In this document: positions 35,297 to 49,260 of the stretch, piece by piece
How the letters are laid out: every line of letters begins with the position of its first letter
Position numbering within the stretch: position 1 is the stretch's first letter
Assembly: GCA_022702545.1 (NCBI GenBank)
Contig: JAHRBC010000005.1
Coordinates: forward strand, 4,673,501-4,737,500
Direction: 5' to 3'
From: Phycomyces nitens
Taxonomy: Eukaryota; Mucoromycota; Mucoromycetes; Mucorales; Phycomycetaceae
Length of the DNA stretch: 64,000 bases
Made by a program: the position numbers and the translations under genes
Notes under the pieces: model-generated
Told to the model about the DNA's origin: nothing
Database searches by the model: none
What the model saw: only the letters and a program-made list of their open reading frames with translations

Positions 35297-37807
35297 TCAA
35301 AAGGTACTCTTGCAAGAAACATCATGCTCAAACAAAGGGTCGATTACTCCAAGCACACTCATTTCTTCCAAAAGCCGTTTATATCCCTGGATCCTGTAAA
35401 GCTCATTCTTAAACATAGCAAGCCAAACATTGTCTGCAATACGGCGGCGCTCACACAAGTCTAGACTACTCGACAACACACGTTGGATAAACCCAACTCC
35501 ATGCACCTGATCAATCAGAATCTGGTCAACCTGGGGCTGTTCATCATAAAACAGCCTATCCAACAACAATCTACGTACATCAGGCTCTTGATCCTGTTGA
35601 ATGATCTTTAGAATAGTAAGTGAAGCTAATTTGTGAGTGCACAAGCGGCCAAGATTTGGCAACAGGCGTTGCACAAGAGCTGAGTAACGTCTCGAGATCT
35701 GAGAGCTGTCGAGTAGCCAGATCAAAAGGAGCGATCCATTAGGGTTTGTGATCAGTAACAAGGAATGTTGTATTAAAGCAGCTGCAACATATATCTAGAA
35801 TCTTGGTTATAAATCCGTAGCCAATCTTTGTGCTCTATTACCTGCTGTTCCTTGGTTGTCTGAGGATTCTCAAGAGTTGCCCTAACAGCACGAGCACCAA
35901 ATCGACCCTGGGATATCTCCCAACATGCGTCCACAATCCCATCAAAGATAAATTGATTGTATTCCGGCCCAAGCCCTAGACAACACTGAACCACATAATT
36001 TCCGAATTGATCCAACAATAGCAGAGGGACAAACGGCTTAATTGAGGTGCATACCTATTAAAGAGTAAGACACAATTTGCTCATCCCTTTCAATTCCAAT
36101 CCTTTGTTTACTTTTTCTGGAAGAAGTGCAGTCTCGATAATCTTTTGAGCTGCCCAGGTGCCATTCCTGTGGGTCCCTATAGATGCCAGGTATGGAGCCG
36201 CCATTGTCAAGAGAATTATGCGCGTAGATTCACAGCAGCGTTCAAATATATGCTGGACTATCGTATTGCCAATTGGATCTAAATATCAAATTAAGTACAC
36301 ACAATAAGCACAGATTGATCTTTTATACCACTGCAAAGGGCGACAAAGTCTTCCGGACACATTGTGGCCAGATCTTCTAATTCGGCTGTAGATACATGAC
36401 CAGTCTCTAGTCGCCTTCTCACATCTCGCAAGCGACCGGTGTCTATCTGGCGCGATTGGCCAAATTCGGGTGCGGCTGGAATGGAATTGGAATACTTGAA
36501 TCTTCTAGAGGAACTATTCTCCAAGCTCCCTCTATCTGTCTCAGACAGCATTCTCACTATATTTCGACGATCATTTTCCAGTGCCAGAGGTAGGCCTACA
36601 TTGGCATCAATTACAAGCATGCTTGGGTCATCCAGCACTAAAGAATCAAAATTATTCTGGTCTTCCGGTTCAGCAACACCAAGCACTTTGGCATAACCTA
36701 GACGAACTGCACACCCAAACATCTCTTTGTTTTTCAATGCAACCTTTGCGGCCTGGGCATCTTCTTGATTGCGAAAGTTGATAAATCCACAATTCCTGTG
36801 ACCCAAGATACGGACAGACTGAATTGAGCCAAAAGGTGCAAATACAGAGAAAAGCATTGTCGGTGTAGTGGTACTAGGGATATTTCCAATCCCTTAACAT
36901 GCATTAAAGCGTTAAACGTGTATTTCTATCATCCTATACACTCAAGGCCTTTTTTCTTGCTATCCTTACATAGAGCTCGGGTAGGCTGACGAGTCGGAGG
37001 CTCGTGCAAAGGGGGACACTCGGGGTTTCCGAACCCTACTTTGACATGTCCGAGTCTGAGATCAGTTTGGGGCTGAAAGTGAGCTTTGGCTTTTAATGCA
37101 TCTTCAATCCTGAAAAAGTTTACAAAGGCACATTCACGGTCGATTAGGATTCGTATGTTTTCGATCGGCCCATAAGCATCAAACACGGCCATTAGGGTTG
37201 GGATAGTAACAGAGGGAGAGAGGTTCCCAAGCCAAAGTGAGCGCGTGGGTGATCCTGGACGTTCTTCTTGTGTGATTGAATTGAGAGACTTTATGTAATT
37301 TAACACACAATATGTTAATTTGGTTTATACTTTTCATCCCTTGTTTTTTTTAAGAAAAAATATTTTAATCCGTATTATTTTCTAATTGATCATCATCGTT
37401 ATTTTTACCTTTTTGTTAGGCCGAGGCGAAGGACGAGGGGTTAATGCGATAATCGTAGATGGCTTTGACTGGCGAGATTCAACAGGCCAGAGAGATTTTC
37501 CAGAAGGACACTCTGGACGCATGGACACGTCAAGACTTATTGCACGCGGTCTACCTGGATCTGGGATCAAACGGGTTCCAAATGGTCGGTCGCCAACCAT
37601 GCTCGAGCGCTTTGTCACACTAGTCCAGAGAGTGTCTGGATGTGTAGGATAAAGGTTGGGCGGAATGTCGAATGAGTGCGGTGGGTCGAGTAGGTCCAGA
37701 AAGAGATGGCGAGAAGAGAGCGGCGGGTCTGAAAAGCGTGGGTGATCTTGTTTACCTTGAGAAATGTTCATTATGAAAGAACAAGAGTAAGATAGAGAAG
37801 AAGACAT
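35297..37807 (-). CDS. Jsn1/Puf2-like RNA-binding protein (RRM-RRM-PUF)
   Basis: Six exons: 37807-37409, 37288-36970, 36892-36329, 36278-36112, 36054-35842 and 35794-35297, giving 586 residues in phase. After a Pro/Ser-rich N-terminus come two RNA-recognition motifs: RSLWLGNLSPSVTIPTLMAV, and RALWIGNIPSTTTP with RNP1-like CGFINF. Then follow Pumilio-type repeats, starting DPIGNTIVQHIFERC and including LLDQFGNYVVQCCL. This domain order is that of yeast Jsn1/Puf2 and fission yeast relatives, cytoplasmic proteins that bind mRNAs of membrane and mitochondrial proteins. The first intron (37408-37289) has a weaker acceptor, and the N-terminal exon is the least certain part. Confidence 0.88.
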
Positions 37808-38589
37808 GGCTGCCTTTAGTATTTATAAGTACCAAGACGCTTTGTACAAAGCATGCTATTTTCTTCTATAGAGAAATAAACTCCTAGGAACTTCCTCGAC
37901 ATGTACTTTCTTGTCCCCTTTTTTTTCTGTTTGTATTATACAAGCCCTTTTGTCTCTCCCAGCACTCGTTCTGTTGAGTATGCAAAATAAAGGTTTCCTT
38001 TTATTGACTCGAGAAAGGTGGCTGGTAAGGTCGTGGAGATATCGACAGGGAAAATCGGTGTGGGGAAAAGGAGCAGGTTTCATTTTATTCTAGGCATTTA
38101 AATAATGAATTATAATATGAATGTCTTTAGCTTCTCTTCTTAACCAAAGGGGTAGATTCAAGATTCCATCCTAAAAATATATACACATATATATATATTC
38201 TCTAGACTCCTTTATCTTTAAAGCATTATTCTTACTATTAGTATTTCTCCAATATGCTGCCACAACGACCGAACAAGTATGGTCCTTCCTTTAGGCATGT
38301 GTCTTTATCCCTTTACCATATCCAAAAATAATACTCAAAATTTAGTAGAAAACTAGTGGCATAGGAAAAACGACTTGACACTTTCCTTTTAGGGACCATC
38401 ATATGATCCATGCTGTGACGATTTCTGCTATTATCCTAATCTTTGCTCCATCTCTGTCCTCACTCTTCTTTTCTTTGCTTATATTTCTGGTGCGTCTCCT
38501 TGTAAAAAAAAAAGAAACTTGAAAATATAGCCTATTGACTACTCTATCAACACGCCTTTTTTAATAAAACCAATTCCTACCTGAGGTTC
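37808..38589. promoter_or_regulatory. Divergent promoter region, JSN1-like / Yippee-like
   Basis: A 782-bp interval between two outward-facing start codons. It holds AT-rich blocks, including TATATACACATATATATATA near 38180, and a poly-A tract just before 38515. Open frames here are short and show no family features. Confidence 0.45.
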
Positions 38590-39136
38590 ATGGGACTTAA
38601 ATATCGTACTTACCTTGATGGTAAGACTATCTATGGCTGTAAGAGTTGCAAAACCCATCTCTCGACAGCAGAGGCAGTTGAGTCCGAGGTAATACTAAAC
38701 GGGTTCCTAGTTTTTATCAGTACTGAATGATCTTTCTAATGTTGTAGGACTTTAGTGGCCTTCATGGTCCAGCCTTCCTGTGTCTTTATGCGCAAGTATC
38801 CATTCTCTTACCCAATCACCTCCAAAAGACCTCATTGTAATGTTATTGGCTCTAGTGTGAATGTTGTACAGGGTCCAGATGAAGAACGATCAATGTCAAC
38901 AGGCACCCACATTGTCCGGAGCATTTCATGTTGCAAATGCAAAATCGTACTTGGCTGGACCTACGTAAGGATAATCTCTCCAGATGATAATTAGGCTCTA
39001 GATTATAATAGAATCTTTCCCCTTTTAATTCATTCCCTTTACCCATTTGCTATAGATAAAGGCATTCAAAGAAGAGAACAAGTACAAGGAAGGCAAATTT
39101 ATTCTCGAAAGAATGCTGATTGTAGATCTTTGCTGA
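38590..39136 (+). CDS. Yippee-like zinc-binding protein
   Basis: Exons 38590-38688, 38748-38791, 38856-38964 and 39056-39136 give 110 residues, the usual size. Zinc-binding pairs are C17/C20 (YGCKSCKTH) and the later CxxC in ISCCKCKIVLGW. Other family marks are DFSGLHGPAFL, VNVVQGP, STGTHIVRSI and the C-terminal KYKEGKFILER. Intron 2 (38792-38855) starts with GCAAGT, a GC-AG intron, and only this choice keeps the frame into VNVV. Yippee proteins share the Mis18/CULT fold and function in cell division and ubiquitin-ligase complexes. The specific role here is unknown. Confidence 0.88.
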
Positions 39137-39338
39137 ATACAAGTCTCGTCAACCTCTTCTTCCAGACCCTTATTGTTTACATACCAAACCATACACTCAC
39201 AAAAAAAAAGGCACAAATGTACCCACGCTGACCCAGTTGCCATTATACACCCACAATCAATTTTGACCAAAGTCTATTTACAATAAAATCCTCGTATTCT
39301 CTCTTTCTCTATCTATCTTTTGCTTCGTCTTATACATT

Positions 39339-39760
39339 CTACCATGACTTGGCCTGCTCAGCTTCTTCCAACTTCTTTGCGTGTTTGCTGACAACTTGGA
39401 CAAGGTTATCAATCTTCAACTTGTCAGAATCAACCTTTAAGCTCTTTCCATCACCTAATTATTCCACTGGTAAACACAAGGTCTTTACAGAATTATGACC
39501 CACAACTTACGGTAGAGCACATTGATGACAGACTCGGCTTTGGGGTCAGCTAAAACATCAGTCACGATTTTAATGGTAGGGTTAAGCTTGCGTGCTTCGT
39601 TGGTGCTGATTCGGTTGATGAACAATCTAATATTATAGTTAGTATGTATAATTCCCAGTGCCGTGTTTATTCTCTACACAGAAACACACCTCGAGGACTT
39701 TGATGCTGTGTTGAAAGGCGAGAGAGCAATACGGATTTCGTTGATTTGCTTGACCCACAT
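39339..39760 (-). CDS. MRPL44: Mitochondrial ribosomal protein mL53 (yeast Mrpl44)
   Basis: Three exons: 39760-39690, 39626-39511 and 39454-39339, giving 100 residues, close to the yeast protein. The N-terminal IRIALSPFNTASKSSRLFIN matches the beta-strand and helix start of the mL53 fold. The rest (RKLNPTIKIVTDVLAD, then VLYRDGKSLKVD) follows the family pattern. The protein belongs to the large subunit of the mitochondrial ribosome. It ends 203 bp from the convergent Yippee gene and starts 272 bp from the divergent OLA1 gene. Confidence 0.8.
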
Positions 39761-40032
39761 GTTAAATACAAATTATAACAACAATAATAATAATAAACGG
39801 TTATTCTGTACTGTCGGCTGTGAAAAAGTATAGGGTTGAAAAAATACGATCGGAATTTGCTGACATCACACTTTTTTTTTGGATCCAAAAAAAAATTTGA
39901 TGTTTTTGACTGAGGAATCTAGGCTTGTCTTTCTCTTTTTTTTTTCTATCCAAAGCTCGTAAGTTTTCTTGTTTATATATATATATATATATAAATTGCA
40001 ATCGCAATCATCCTAATGTATTGATTAGCATC
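39761..40032. promoter_or_regulatory. Shared promoter region, mL53 / OLA1
   Basis: A 272-bp interval between divergent start codons. It includes a (TA)n tract at about 39977-39992 about 45 bp before the OLA1 ATG, and long T/A homopolymers. It has room for both core promoters and little else. Confidence 0.5.
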
Positions 40033-41381
40033 ATGCCCCCCAAGAAAGCCGTCAAGGAAGAAAAGGCTCTGCTCGGACGTCCCTCCAACAACTTGAAGAT
40101 TGGTGTTGTCGGTCTTCCAAACGTCGGCAAGTCGACCTTCTTCAACGCCTTGACCAATGCTTCTGCTGCTGCTGAGAACTATCCTTTCTGCACCATCGGT
40201 AAGGTTTTGATAGCCCTGTATAATTCGTATAGCAAGTCACATAATCGTTCAACGCACTAAGGCAATTTGAAATATAGAGCCCGAAGAGTCCCGCGTCGCT
40301 GTACCTGATGCCCGCTTTGATTGGTTGTGCAAGCACTACAAGCCCTCAAAGGAGATCCCTGCCTTTGTAAGTGTTTGGTGCCTAAAACTGTCTATGGTCA
40401 ACTAATGTGTGTGTATGTGGTTTGGCCTTTGTGTAGTTGACCGTGATTGATATTGCCGGTCTTGTTAAGGGCGCTGCATCTGGTGCTGGTCTTGGTAACG
40501 CTTTCTTGTCCCACATCAAGGCTGTGGATGCTATTTTCCACGTTGTCCGTGCTTTCGATGAGCCTGATGTTATCCACGTTGAGGGTGAATTGGACCCCGT
40601 TCGTGATTTGGAGATCATCCACGAAGAGTTGCGTCTCAAGGACGAAGAGTTCCTTGCCAAGCAAACCACCGAGTTGGCAAACGTCGTCCGTCGTGTTGGT
40701 AACGGCGGAAACGCCAATGACAAGGCCAAGAAGGAGGAAGCTGCTACTGTTGCCAAGGTGTACGACTGGGTAAAGAGTGGTAAGGAAGTCCGTCATGGTG
40801 TCTGGACCAACAAGGAGATCGAGGTCATCAACGGTCTCCATCTTATTACCGCTAAGCCTGTCATCTACCTTGCCAATGTCTCTGAGAAGGACTACTTGAG
40901 AAAGAAGAACAAGTGGCTCCCCAAGATCAAGGGATGGATCGATGAGCACAGCAAGGGTGATATCATGATTCCTTACTCTGGTGCATTCGAGAACCGCATG
41001 TCACTCCTCACTGCTGATGAGAGAGCCGAAACTCTCAAGGAACTCGGTATCATCTCTGTCTTGCCCAAGATCATTGTTACCGGCTACAGTGCACTCCAGC
41101 TTGGTTACTACTTCACAGGTGGTCCTGATGAAGTCCGTGCCTGGACTATCCGTCGTGGCACAAAGGCACCTCAGGCTGCTGGTGTCATTCACACTGATTT
41201 CGAGCGCGGTTTCATTATGGCTGAAGTTATGAAGTATGATGATCTCCATGAACTTGGTTCTGACGGTGCTGTCAAGGCCGGTGGCAAATACATGCAGAAG
41301 GGTAAAGAGTATGTTGTTGAGGATGGTGACATCATCTTCTTCAAGTTCAACGTCACTGCTGCTCCTGCTAAGAAGAAGTAA
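40033..41381 (+). CDS. OLA1: Obg-like ATPase OLA1 (YchF family)
   Basis: Cytosolic P-loop NTPase that prefers ATP over GTP, associated with ribosomes, the proteasome and stress control. Exons 40033-40198, 40278-40366 and 40437-41381 give 399 residues. The P-loop is GLPNVGKST (27-35). The G3-like motif DIAGLVKGA follows intron 2. In place of the GTPase NKxD motif the sequence has NVSEKD, matching the ATP-preferring YchF group. The C-terminal TGS domain ends [20 protein letters not shown]. Codon use is strongly biased (frequent C-ending codons), as in highly expressed genes. The convergent CHL4 gene ends 83 bp away. Confidence 0.97.
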
Positions 41382-41464
41382 AGAGAGATTCTACTTTTGT
41401 ACAAATATTATTTACTAAGCCCACCAAAAATAAAAAAAAAAGAGTTTAATGAAAATCACATATT

Positions 41465-42936
41465 TTATTCTTCTTGTTCTTCGTCTTGCTGCTGAAACAG
41501 ACCATCCCGTGTTAGGAACACCTTGTTGATTCCTGCTGCTGCTACTTCAGGCAGCCACTCTGGGAGGGGTAATTTCATGATTCCACATGTAATTAACTCC
41601 TGAATACCCTTCATCACATTATCACCCTTGAGGGTGACTTTGGCTGTTATATCCTCTCCGTCTGGGGCAAGATAAGGTGGCATGGTAACCTTAATAAGAA
41701 AGTATGGTGCGATTCAGGCAAATGGGTGTCGGATCGCATGGGATGGTCCAGTTCATTCTTGTTTTTCTTACCTGTATTGCAAGGGACTCAATTGCAGGTG
41801 GATCGATGCCAAGCGCATTGGCCTGCTCATAGCGTGCATTTATCATTGTTCGGTCTACGGGCACAATTCGCCTTTTTTCTTCCATGGTCGAGACGTAGGC
41901 TGGCATATCAGGCTTAATGACCTTTTGGTGGATGTCCAATGGGTTGGGGTCAACCTGGTTATTGGCATACGATTCAAAGATTCCCATTGATTCCTTTCCA
42001 TCAACCACACGATTGATCTCTTCCAGTCGCTTGGAGCCCAATTGCTCATCCTTTATAGATCCTGCTTCAAAGGCTGCCACCAGGGCCTGTACTACATACG
42101 TGTGGATATTCTTGCGAATCGTTCCTCCACACAATATATACTCTGTCATTGGATAGTAAATCAAATACACATTGCTTGTTGTCAATGGCATCACGTCTGG
42201 GGAACTCGTATCAAAGAAAGATATCCTCATCCAATATGTGTGGTGTTTAGGATGACGGACGCAATAGACATGCTATCCAGATCAAAGCACATGAGACATT
42301 TGGCCCGACTATCTATAGACAATAGCTAAATTCAGTACTTACACAACGGAAGAATAAAGACAGATACACTTGGACATGGTCTTCAAGTTCTGACAGACTA
42401 TGGGTTAATTGCATTGGTGTTTCACTATTCACTAAACAGAGGTCATTGAGTGTTTTTGCCCTTTCTGAATTTAACCATAAAGATATAAATATATTAACCT
42501 GGTTTCAATCGCCATAATTGCCATCGCTTGACATTAGGATGGTCAATCGCATCTATTAAACTTTAGTATCTTTGAGAAACACAGTCAATATTTACATTTG
42601 AGATCCAATTGAGCAATCTGCAATGCCCGTAGTCCATTAATCTATATAAATGATTTATAGACGAATAAAAAGAATGTAATCATTACGATTGAATAATCCT
42701 ATAGCGATCACTGCTATTACCCAATCTACTTTCAAGACACGATCAATCACTTTGTACTTGTGCTTTTGTTGCATTGCTTTATATATTTCCCATGTCCCAT
42801 CTGATGAATCTGGTGCTAGATCTGGTTGCTTGAACCAATCCTGAACAATCTCGAGTAGATCATCGCGTGTTAGTCTCCGTAACAGACGTTCGACACGTGC
42901 GTCTGTTGTTATTCTATAGAGATACTCTTGGGTCAT
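41465..42936 (-). CDS. Kinetochore protein Chl4/CENP-N (Mis15) homologue
   Basis: Six minus-strand exons: 42936-42721, 42641-42596, 42552-42499, 42464-42343, 42272-41772 and 41689-41465, giving 387 residues, all phases correct. Family marks are the N-terminal helical block RLTRDDLLEIVQDWF, VIDRVLKVDW followed by ALQIAQLDLKYAI, and then HVYCVRHPKHHTYWMRISFF, the most conserved segment of Chl4/CENP-N. Near the C-terminus is MKGIQELITCGIMKLPLPEW. The protein is part of the inner kinetochore (CCAN/Ctf19 complex) at centromeres. Overall divergence is high, as usual for kinetochore proteins, so the call rests on the order of motifs. Confidence 0.82.
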
Positions 42937-43175
42937 TGTTATAAAGAGCAATCAGAACAAGAAATTCGTTTAAAAACTGGGTTTTTTATAAGACTTCATT
43001 GGACGATTAAATATTATATATAAAAGAACATATTCTTCTTATCTTTATAAGAGATTATGAAAATATTATAGGAACTATAGCCAACTGAGTAAATGAAAGA
43101 GTGCTTGTGTGTGTATAAAATAAAATAAAATAAAAAGTGAGTAAATGAGTGAAATAGAAAAGGATTAAATTTAGC
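42937..43175. other. Short spacer CHL4 promoter / kinase 3' flank
   Basis: A 239-bp AT-rich interval between two minus-strand genes, with a TAAAATAAAATAAAATAAAA repeat near 43116-43135. No coding sequence. Confidence 0.6.
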
Positions 43176-44963
<1,788 letters not shown>

Positions 44964-45672
44964 TGTAAGAATTCGGTAAAAAGGAGCAGAAAAGAGGTAT
45001 TGGTCTGTGTTTTAGTCTTGGCTTTTTGTACTGATACTATTGCTTGTTTTCTAGCCAGTATATAAATAAAGATGTATAAAATAAACAATTCAACAAGAGA
45101 AAAGAGGAAAGAGGAAAAGGTTTGTGCAAGTGTTTATTTTATATAAGGGTATTTTAAGTCAACATCATCTGCACAGCCACCTTTAATTCTCTGGTTGGAC
45201 AACCCGTTTGCTTATAGCTTTCTTGGCAGTTTTTTTTTGTAAGCCAATGGCTCAGCATGTTTTATATTTACCATTGTTTTAATAATTATTGAACCATTTG
45301 GCGCGACTTGAACATATATATATATATAATATATTTATCTTGTTGTACAAAAAGCCTCTTTATAAAGTACGCCTTGTCAAACTATGTTGTACCTTGTCAT
45401 TTTAATGATATTCATTACGATATTACTTGAAGCAACTACAAAGATATTTAACAAACATATATATATATATAATCCTTGGTATTAGTATTATTTATTGTAC
45501 TTGAATTTTATTTCTGCTATCATTACACAGCAAATTTAAACGGATGTATTGCATGAAATATATTTTTTAAAAAAAAGAAAGAAAGTATGGGGGGGAATGA
45601 GTGAGAAGATGAAATGCTCAAGATAATTCGAAGAGATTTTTTTTTTTTAAAAAAAAGGAAAGGGCGTATATG
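44964..45672. other. Spacer, kinase promoter and Cut8 3' flank
   Basis: AT-rich, with (AT)n runs near 45317 and 45460 and several homopolymers. No supported gene. Confidence 0.55.
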
Positions 45673-46878
45673 TTAGACATCTGCATAACCAACCACAGGA
45701 GATTGGGGTCCAAATCTTGAAAGATCTTTATCGACAAGACCAGGATGATGATATAATGAAGTGCAAGGCTTCTCGGAAGTAGGACTGGAGAAAAGTAACC
45801 GGCTAAATTCGTGCACTGCATCTGTAAAAAGGCCGTTTGTATAGCCATTGTGTTGTGCAAGACTAATAAAGAATAAGAACCATTGTATCATATATGTTTT
45901 AAATAAATATGTATATAATCTAGAATCCACAGGAGTGGCTTACTTTTTTGCCCAGTCACTGACTGTGTGGGTACTGTAGGACTCTCCTTCTTGTAATTTA
46001 GCTGCTGCCGAACGGACTGCATTTAGCCAGAACCCAGCCAGATCACGATAAAGGTTCCGTCGCATGGTATTATGTTCTACATATCAAAGCAAGTAAGCAT
46101 CACTTCTAATGAGCTTGATACAATTTGCATTACCCTCATTGTCCCAGACGGGTAACCGCTGTGCAATATGTGTTGCAAGGTCAAGAAACGAAAAGCAGGT
46201 GGTTGGAAAGACAATGGCGGATGTGAAATGATTCGCATACTGTGTGACTGTGTCCTGTGTCATCAAAGCAAGTTACATGAGATGGGATGCCATCAAGAAA
46301 GCTATTACTTACAATGAGTTCTCGCATTGGCTCTCTTACACGTGAGAAGGTGTAAGCATCTCTACCAGGCCCATGGCGACTATACGGAAAGCTGTCTGCA
46401 AGTAGTTTCTCCATGTCCTGTAGTACACTTGTTGCCGATGCAATTGTTGGTGCGGGTATGTAAGTCATGATATCCTGCCGCAATTCAGGATGGCCTTCCA
46501 ACAAGCCTTGCAATAAAGACACAAGTTTATCTCTATTCATTGTAGCTAAATGTTTGTGTTTATATTTAGTATCCCTTGGCTTGTTACAGACCATTTTTTA
46601 TTTTTTTACTCACCCAGGAGTGCTGCATTAGAGGATTGTTTTTGGATGCCAGATTTGTAACGTTTTAATTCAATAGGACGCTCTGTGTAGCGACGCTGAT
46701 GTTTTTCAACAAAAGAACGAGTGGAAGGGAGGGATTGGGCATCGCACATGTCTTCATCCTCAGAGAATCGACGCTTTCTACCTAAAGCACCAAAATCAAG
46801 GCCCAACAATGAGTTTGTCTTGTATTGATAAGATTAGGAAAGCGGAAAAGATGCCTTACCTTTTACTACTTCTGCCAT
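45673..46878 (-). CDS. Cut8/Sts1-like nuclear proteasome tether
   Basis: Six exons: 46878-46860, 46781-46614, 46545-46313, 46254-46134, 46076-45944 and 45862-45673, giving 287 residues in phase. The N-terminus is a basic, nuclear-signal-like GRKRRFSEDED followed by Arg/Lys clusters. The core holds LLQGLLEGHPELRQDI and MEKLLADSFPYSR ... DAYTFSRVREPMRE, matching the helical Cut8 fold. Cut8 and Sts1 hold 26S proteasomes at the nuclear envelope and are needed for anaphase and DNA repair. An acceptor 37 nt further upstream would give a longer N-terminal reading, but breaks the phase with the ATG exon. Confidence 0.82.
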
Positions 46879-47512
46879 ATCAAACCGAGAAGACATTTAA
46901 GCAAGATATCTGTAAAAGAAAAGGAAAAAGAGTGGAATGCAATAAGAGAGAGAGAGAAGGAGAGAAAAAAGGGAATGAGGTGGACGGACAGCAAGATCAA
47001 GCGGCGCTGACGAAGGCAAGGTGGCTTACGAGGGCCAATCAGAGACCAAATTCAGTTTACCTTTCTGGAACTTCAAGCTTCTTTGTATCTCAGAACAGGG
47101 ACAATTTAAAAGGGGGATTTCATAAAAAAGAAGAACCTCCAGGCCTGTCTTGTTCTGAAATAATGAAGTATTAAAAGTGAGAACAATTGGCCATATATTA
47201 CACAGGCTTCAATGACCAAAGGGGAGCTTAACTACCAAATACATCGCAGGCAACCTTTATAGATTATTTATTATTTGTTTCAAAATCTAGTACATTTTCA
47301 AAAGTCTCACTATTCAAGTTACAGAATTCTAAAGAAATGGGAATTCCTTGTGATTTCCATTGGCAGTGTTGTGTAATGTAAGACACTGTCATAAACCCGG
47401 GCTGTTTCAGTAACCATTGGGCAGGGATACAGTGCCTCTAGAAAGTAATGTCACAGCCAATCAAAATCATTGTCGTCCCATTAAATTCTTGGAACAAAAA
47501 GTATAATATATA
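46879..47512. other. Cut8 promoter side and spacer
   Basis: Starts with a purine-rich stretch (GAGAGAGAGAGAAGGAGAG near 46946), then mixed sequence. An open plus-strand frame here is purine-driven (Arg/Glu/Lys repeats) and not considered a gene. The right edge is the flank of the next inverted-repeat element. Confidence 0.5.
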
Positions 47513-48186
47513 CCGATTTTTGAATTCTATCTCGTGAATGTAACTTTTTATTTCGTGATTCTTCCTCATCGCGGTATTTTACGTCTATCCACACCTATTA
47601 TTTGTATTATAATTGGACACGCTGCCCTTTCGCATTTATCTCACTTTGGTAGGGGAAGATAGTGTAAAGAACTTGTCACTATGTCGCGGGCCCCTCCATG
47701 TCCCCACCCACCCTCTTGGTCACTCTTTGCTCTCTCTTCTCCCTCTCAGTTTCTATCTGATCCCTCTCGTGTTTCTTCTGTAATTAAACATGTCTTTCCA
47801 ACTGTTTCTCTGTCATTCTCTGCTTGAATTTAGGTCACTCTCTCCACGGTCAAACTAAGAAGCCTTCAGATCTGTCCCACCTCTTTGCGAAAAGATATCT
47901 ACAGGATGTGTTTTCTTGGGTTCACATCATTTTTTTCAATTTATAAAATAGAAAACTCTCGAAAACACTATATAACAAATAAAATACAAAAACAAGTAGT
48001 GATGTCCTCTTTTGATTTATGGCAATATAGGCTCACCAATTATTTGAGCAAAAGTGTCCCTACAAAAAATATTATATTTGGATATTCGAGGAAGAATCAC
48101 GAAATTGAAATGGAATATTCACGAAATTGAAACTGTCATTTCACGAAATAAAAAGTTACAATCACGAGATAGAATTCAAAAATTGG
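47513..48186. mobile_element. 674-bp non-autonomous element with terminal inverted repeats
   Basis: Ends read CCRATTTTTGAATTCTATCT (R = G or A) and continue inverted for about 48 bases (CTCGTGAxTGTAACTTTTTA, then TTTCGTGA). TA flanks both sides (47511-47512 and 48187-48188), as for Tc1/mariner/pogo elements. On the right arm the subterminal motif ATTTCGTGA appears four times (once with ATC), a possible binding-site array. The middle (about 47640-47900) is pyrimidine-rich and unlike the arms. It includes an ATG-to-TGA frame of 48 codons at 47681-47827. No transposase is recognisable. Confidence 0.85.
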
Positions 48187-48741
48187 TACAAACATCTCTG
48201 AGAGAGTATGGCACAGTGTCGTTCTAATTTTGCAATAAGAGCCACACGGAAGGATTTGTAGAATAGTGAGACTATTTTTCCGGTTCGGACTGAGAAGTCT
48301 GTCCGTAGGAAGAGACGTGAGTTTCGCCTAAATCACTAGATTGTTGTACTACCTCTGAGGAGTGGGATATGAAATAGGGTCACGGACCAACTTAATAAAA
48401 ACAAGTTCTTTCTCGTTGTTTCGTTTTAGAGGGTATCTTGAGAGATCCCTGAGCAAAAGTAGAGGAATAATAGCTGCACGGAGTTCAGACACTAGCTGAT
48501 AAGCACTGACTGGTATCTTGAAAACCGAACGTCGCAACACTTCCCCCTTTCCTGTGAGAAACAGCTACGAACTTGTACCAGAAATTGCCTACCAGCTACA
48601 TCCCAGTACGCTACATACCTCCCCACCAGCACCTACCCTCAGACCTTTCTATTATAATTCGTTCTTAAGCCAGATAACTCCATCTCTATCGCTCTTGACC
48701 TCCTGGACGCTTACCTTTTGCCCAACGTTACAGATTCTAAA
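48187..48741. other. Transposon-like sequence of unknown type
   Basis: GC-richer than ordinary spacer. From about 48540 to 48735 the plus strand is C-rich with Ser/Thr/Pro/Leu codons, similar in style to the LINE ORFs, but no domain is seen. It meets the broken 3' side of the LINE at about 48742. It may be a piece of another element fused by a deletion. Confidence 0.4.
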
Positions 48742-49260
48742 TGAGCTGAGTGAGAACTGAGCGGAAAGCCAAGATAGCACACAGCAGTGGCAGTGTGGCG
48801 ATCATGGCGGGTTGATATATCAGCAGAATCCAAAACAGGACCACAGTCTGGATGGAATTGTCCCTAGAGAGCAACAGTAATGATTTTTTTAGACTGACCT
48901 TGGCATTTGAAGCAACCCAAAATGTATTGAGGATGGACAAAACTGTGATCATTTCATAAGATGAAGAGAGAAAACCCAAAAGATCATCAGCATAGGCTAG
49001 AAGCTCCAAAGGCGGTGTGGAGAGCGATGGGATGGAGGTGGAGATACTAGGAGGGACAGTAAATTGAAAACCTTGTATAGATGGTGAGGCAATGATTAAG
49101 CGCAAGAGAGGAGAGAGAGGATCACCCTGACGCAAACCTCGACCTTGTTTGAATAAGGAAGATATGTGACCATTGAGGTTTACATGAATCTTGGTTGAAG
49201 AGAAGAGTGCACAAACAGAGTCAATGAACACGGTGGGAAGTCCCATTTTAGCCATGACGT

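Noticed and set aside
40398..40949. Minus-strand open frame inside OLA1
   Set aside because: Antisense shadow of a highly biased gene; ends in the OLA1 intron.
46809..47174. Plus-strand open frame upstream of Cut8
   Set aside because: Composition is driven by a GAGA-rich tract (Arg/Glu/Lys runs). It overlaps the Cut8 first exon antisense and shows no domain.
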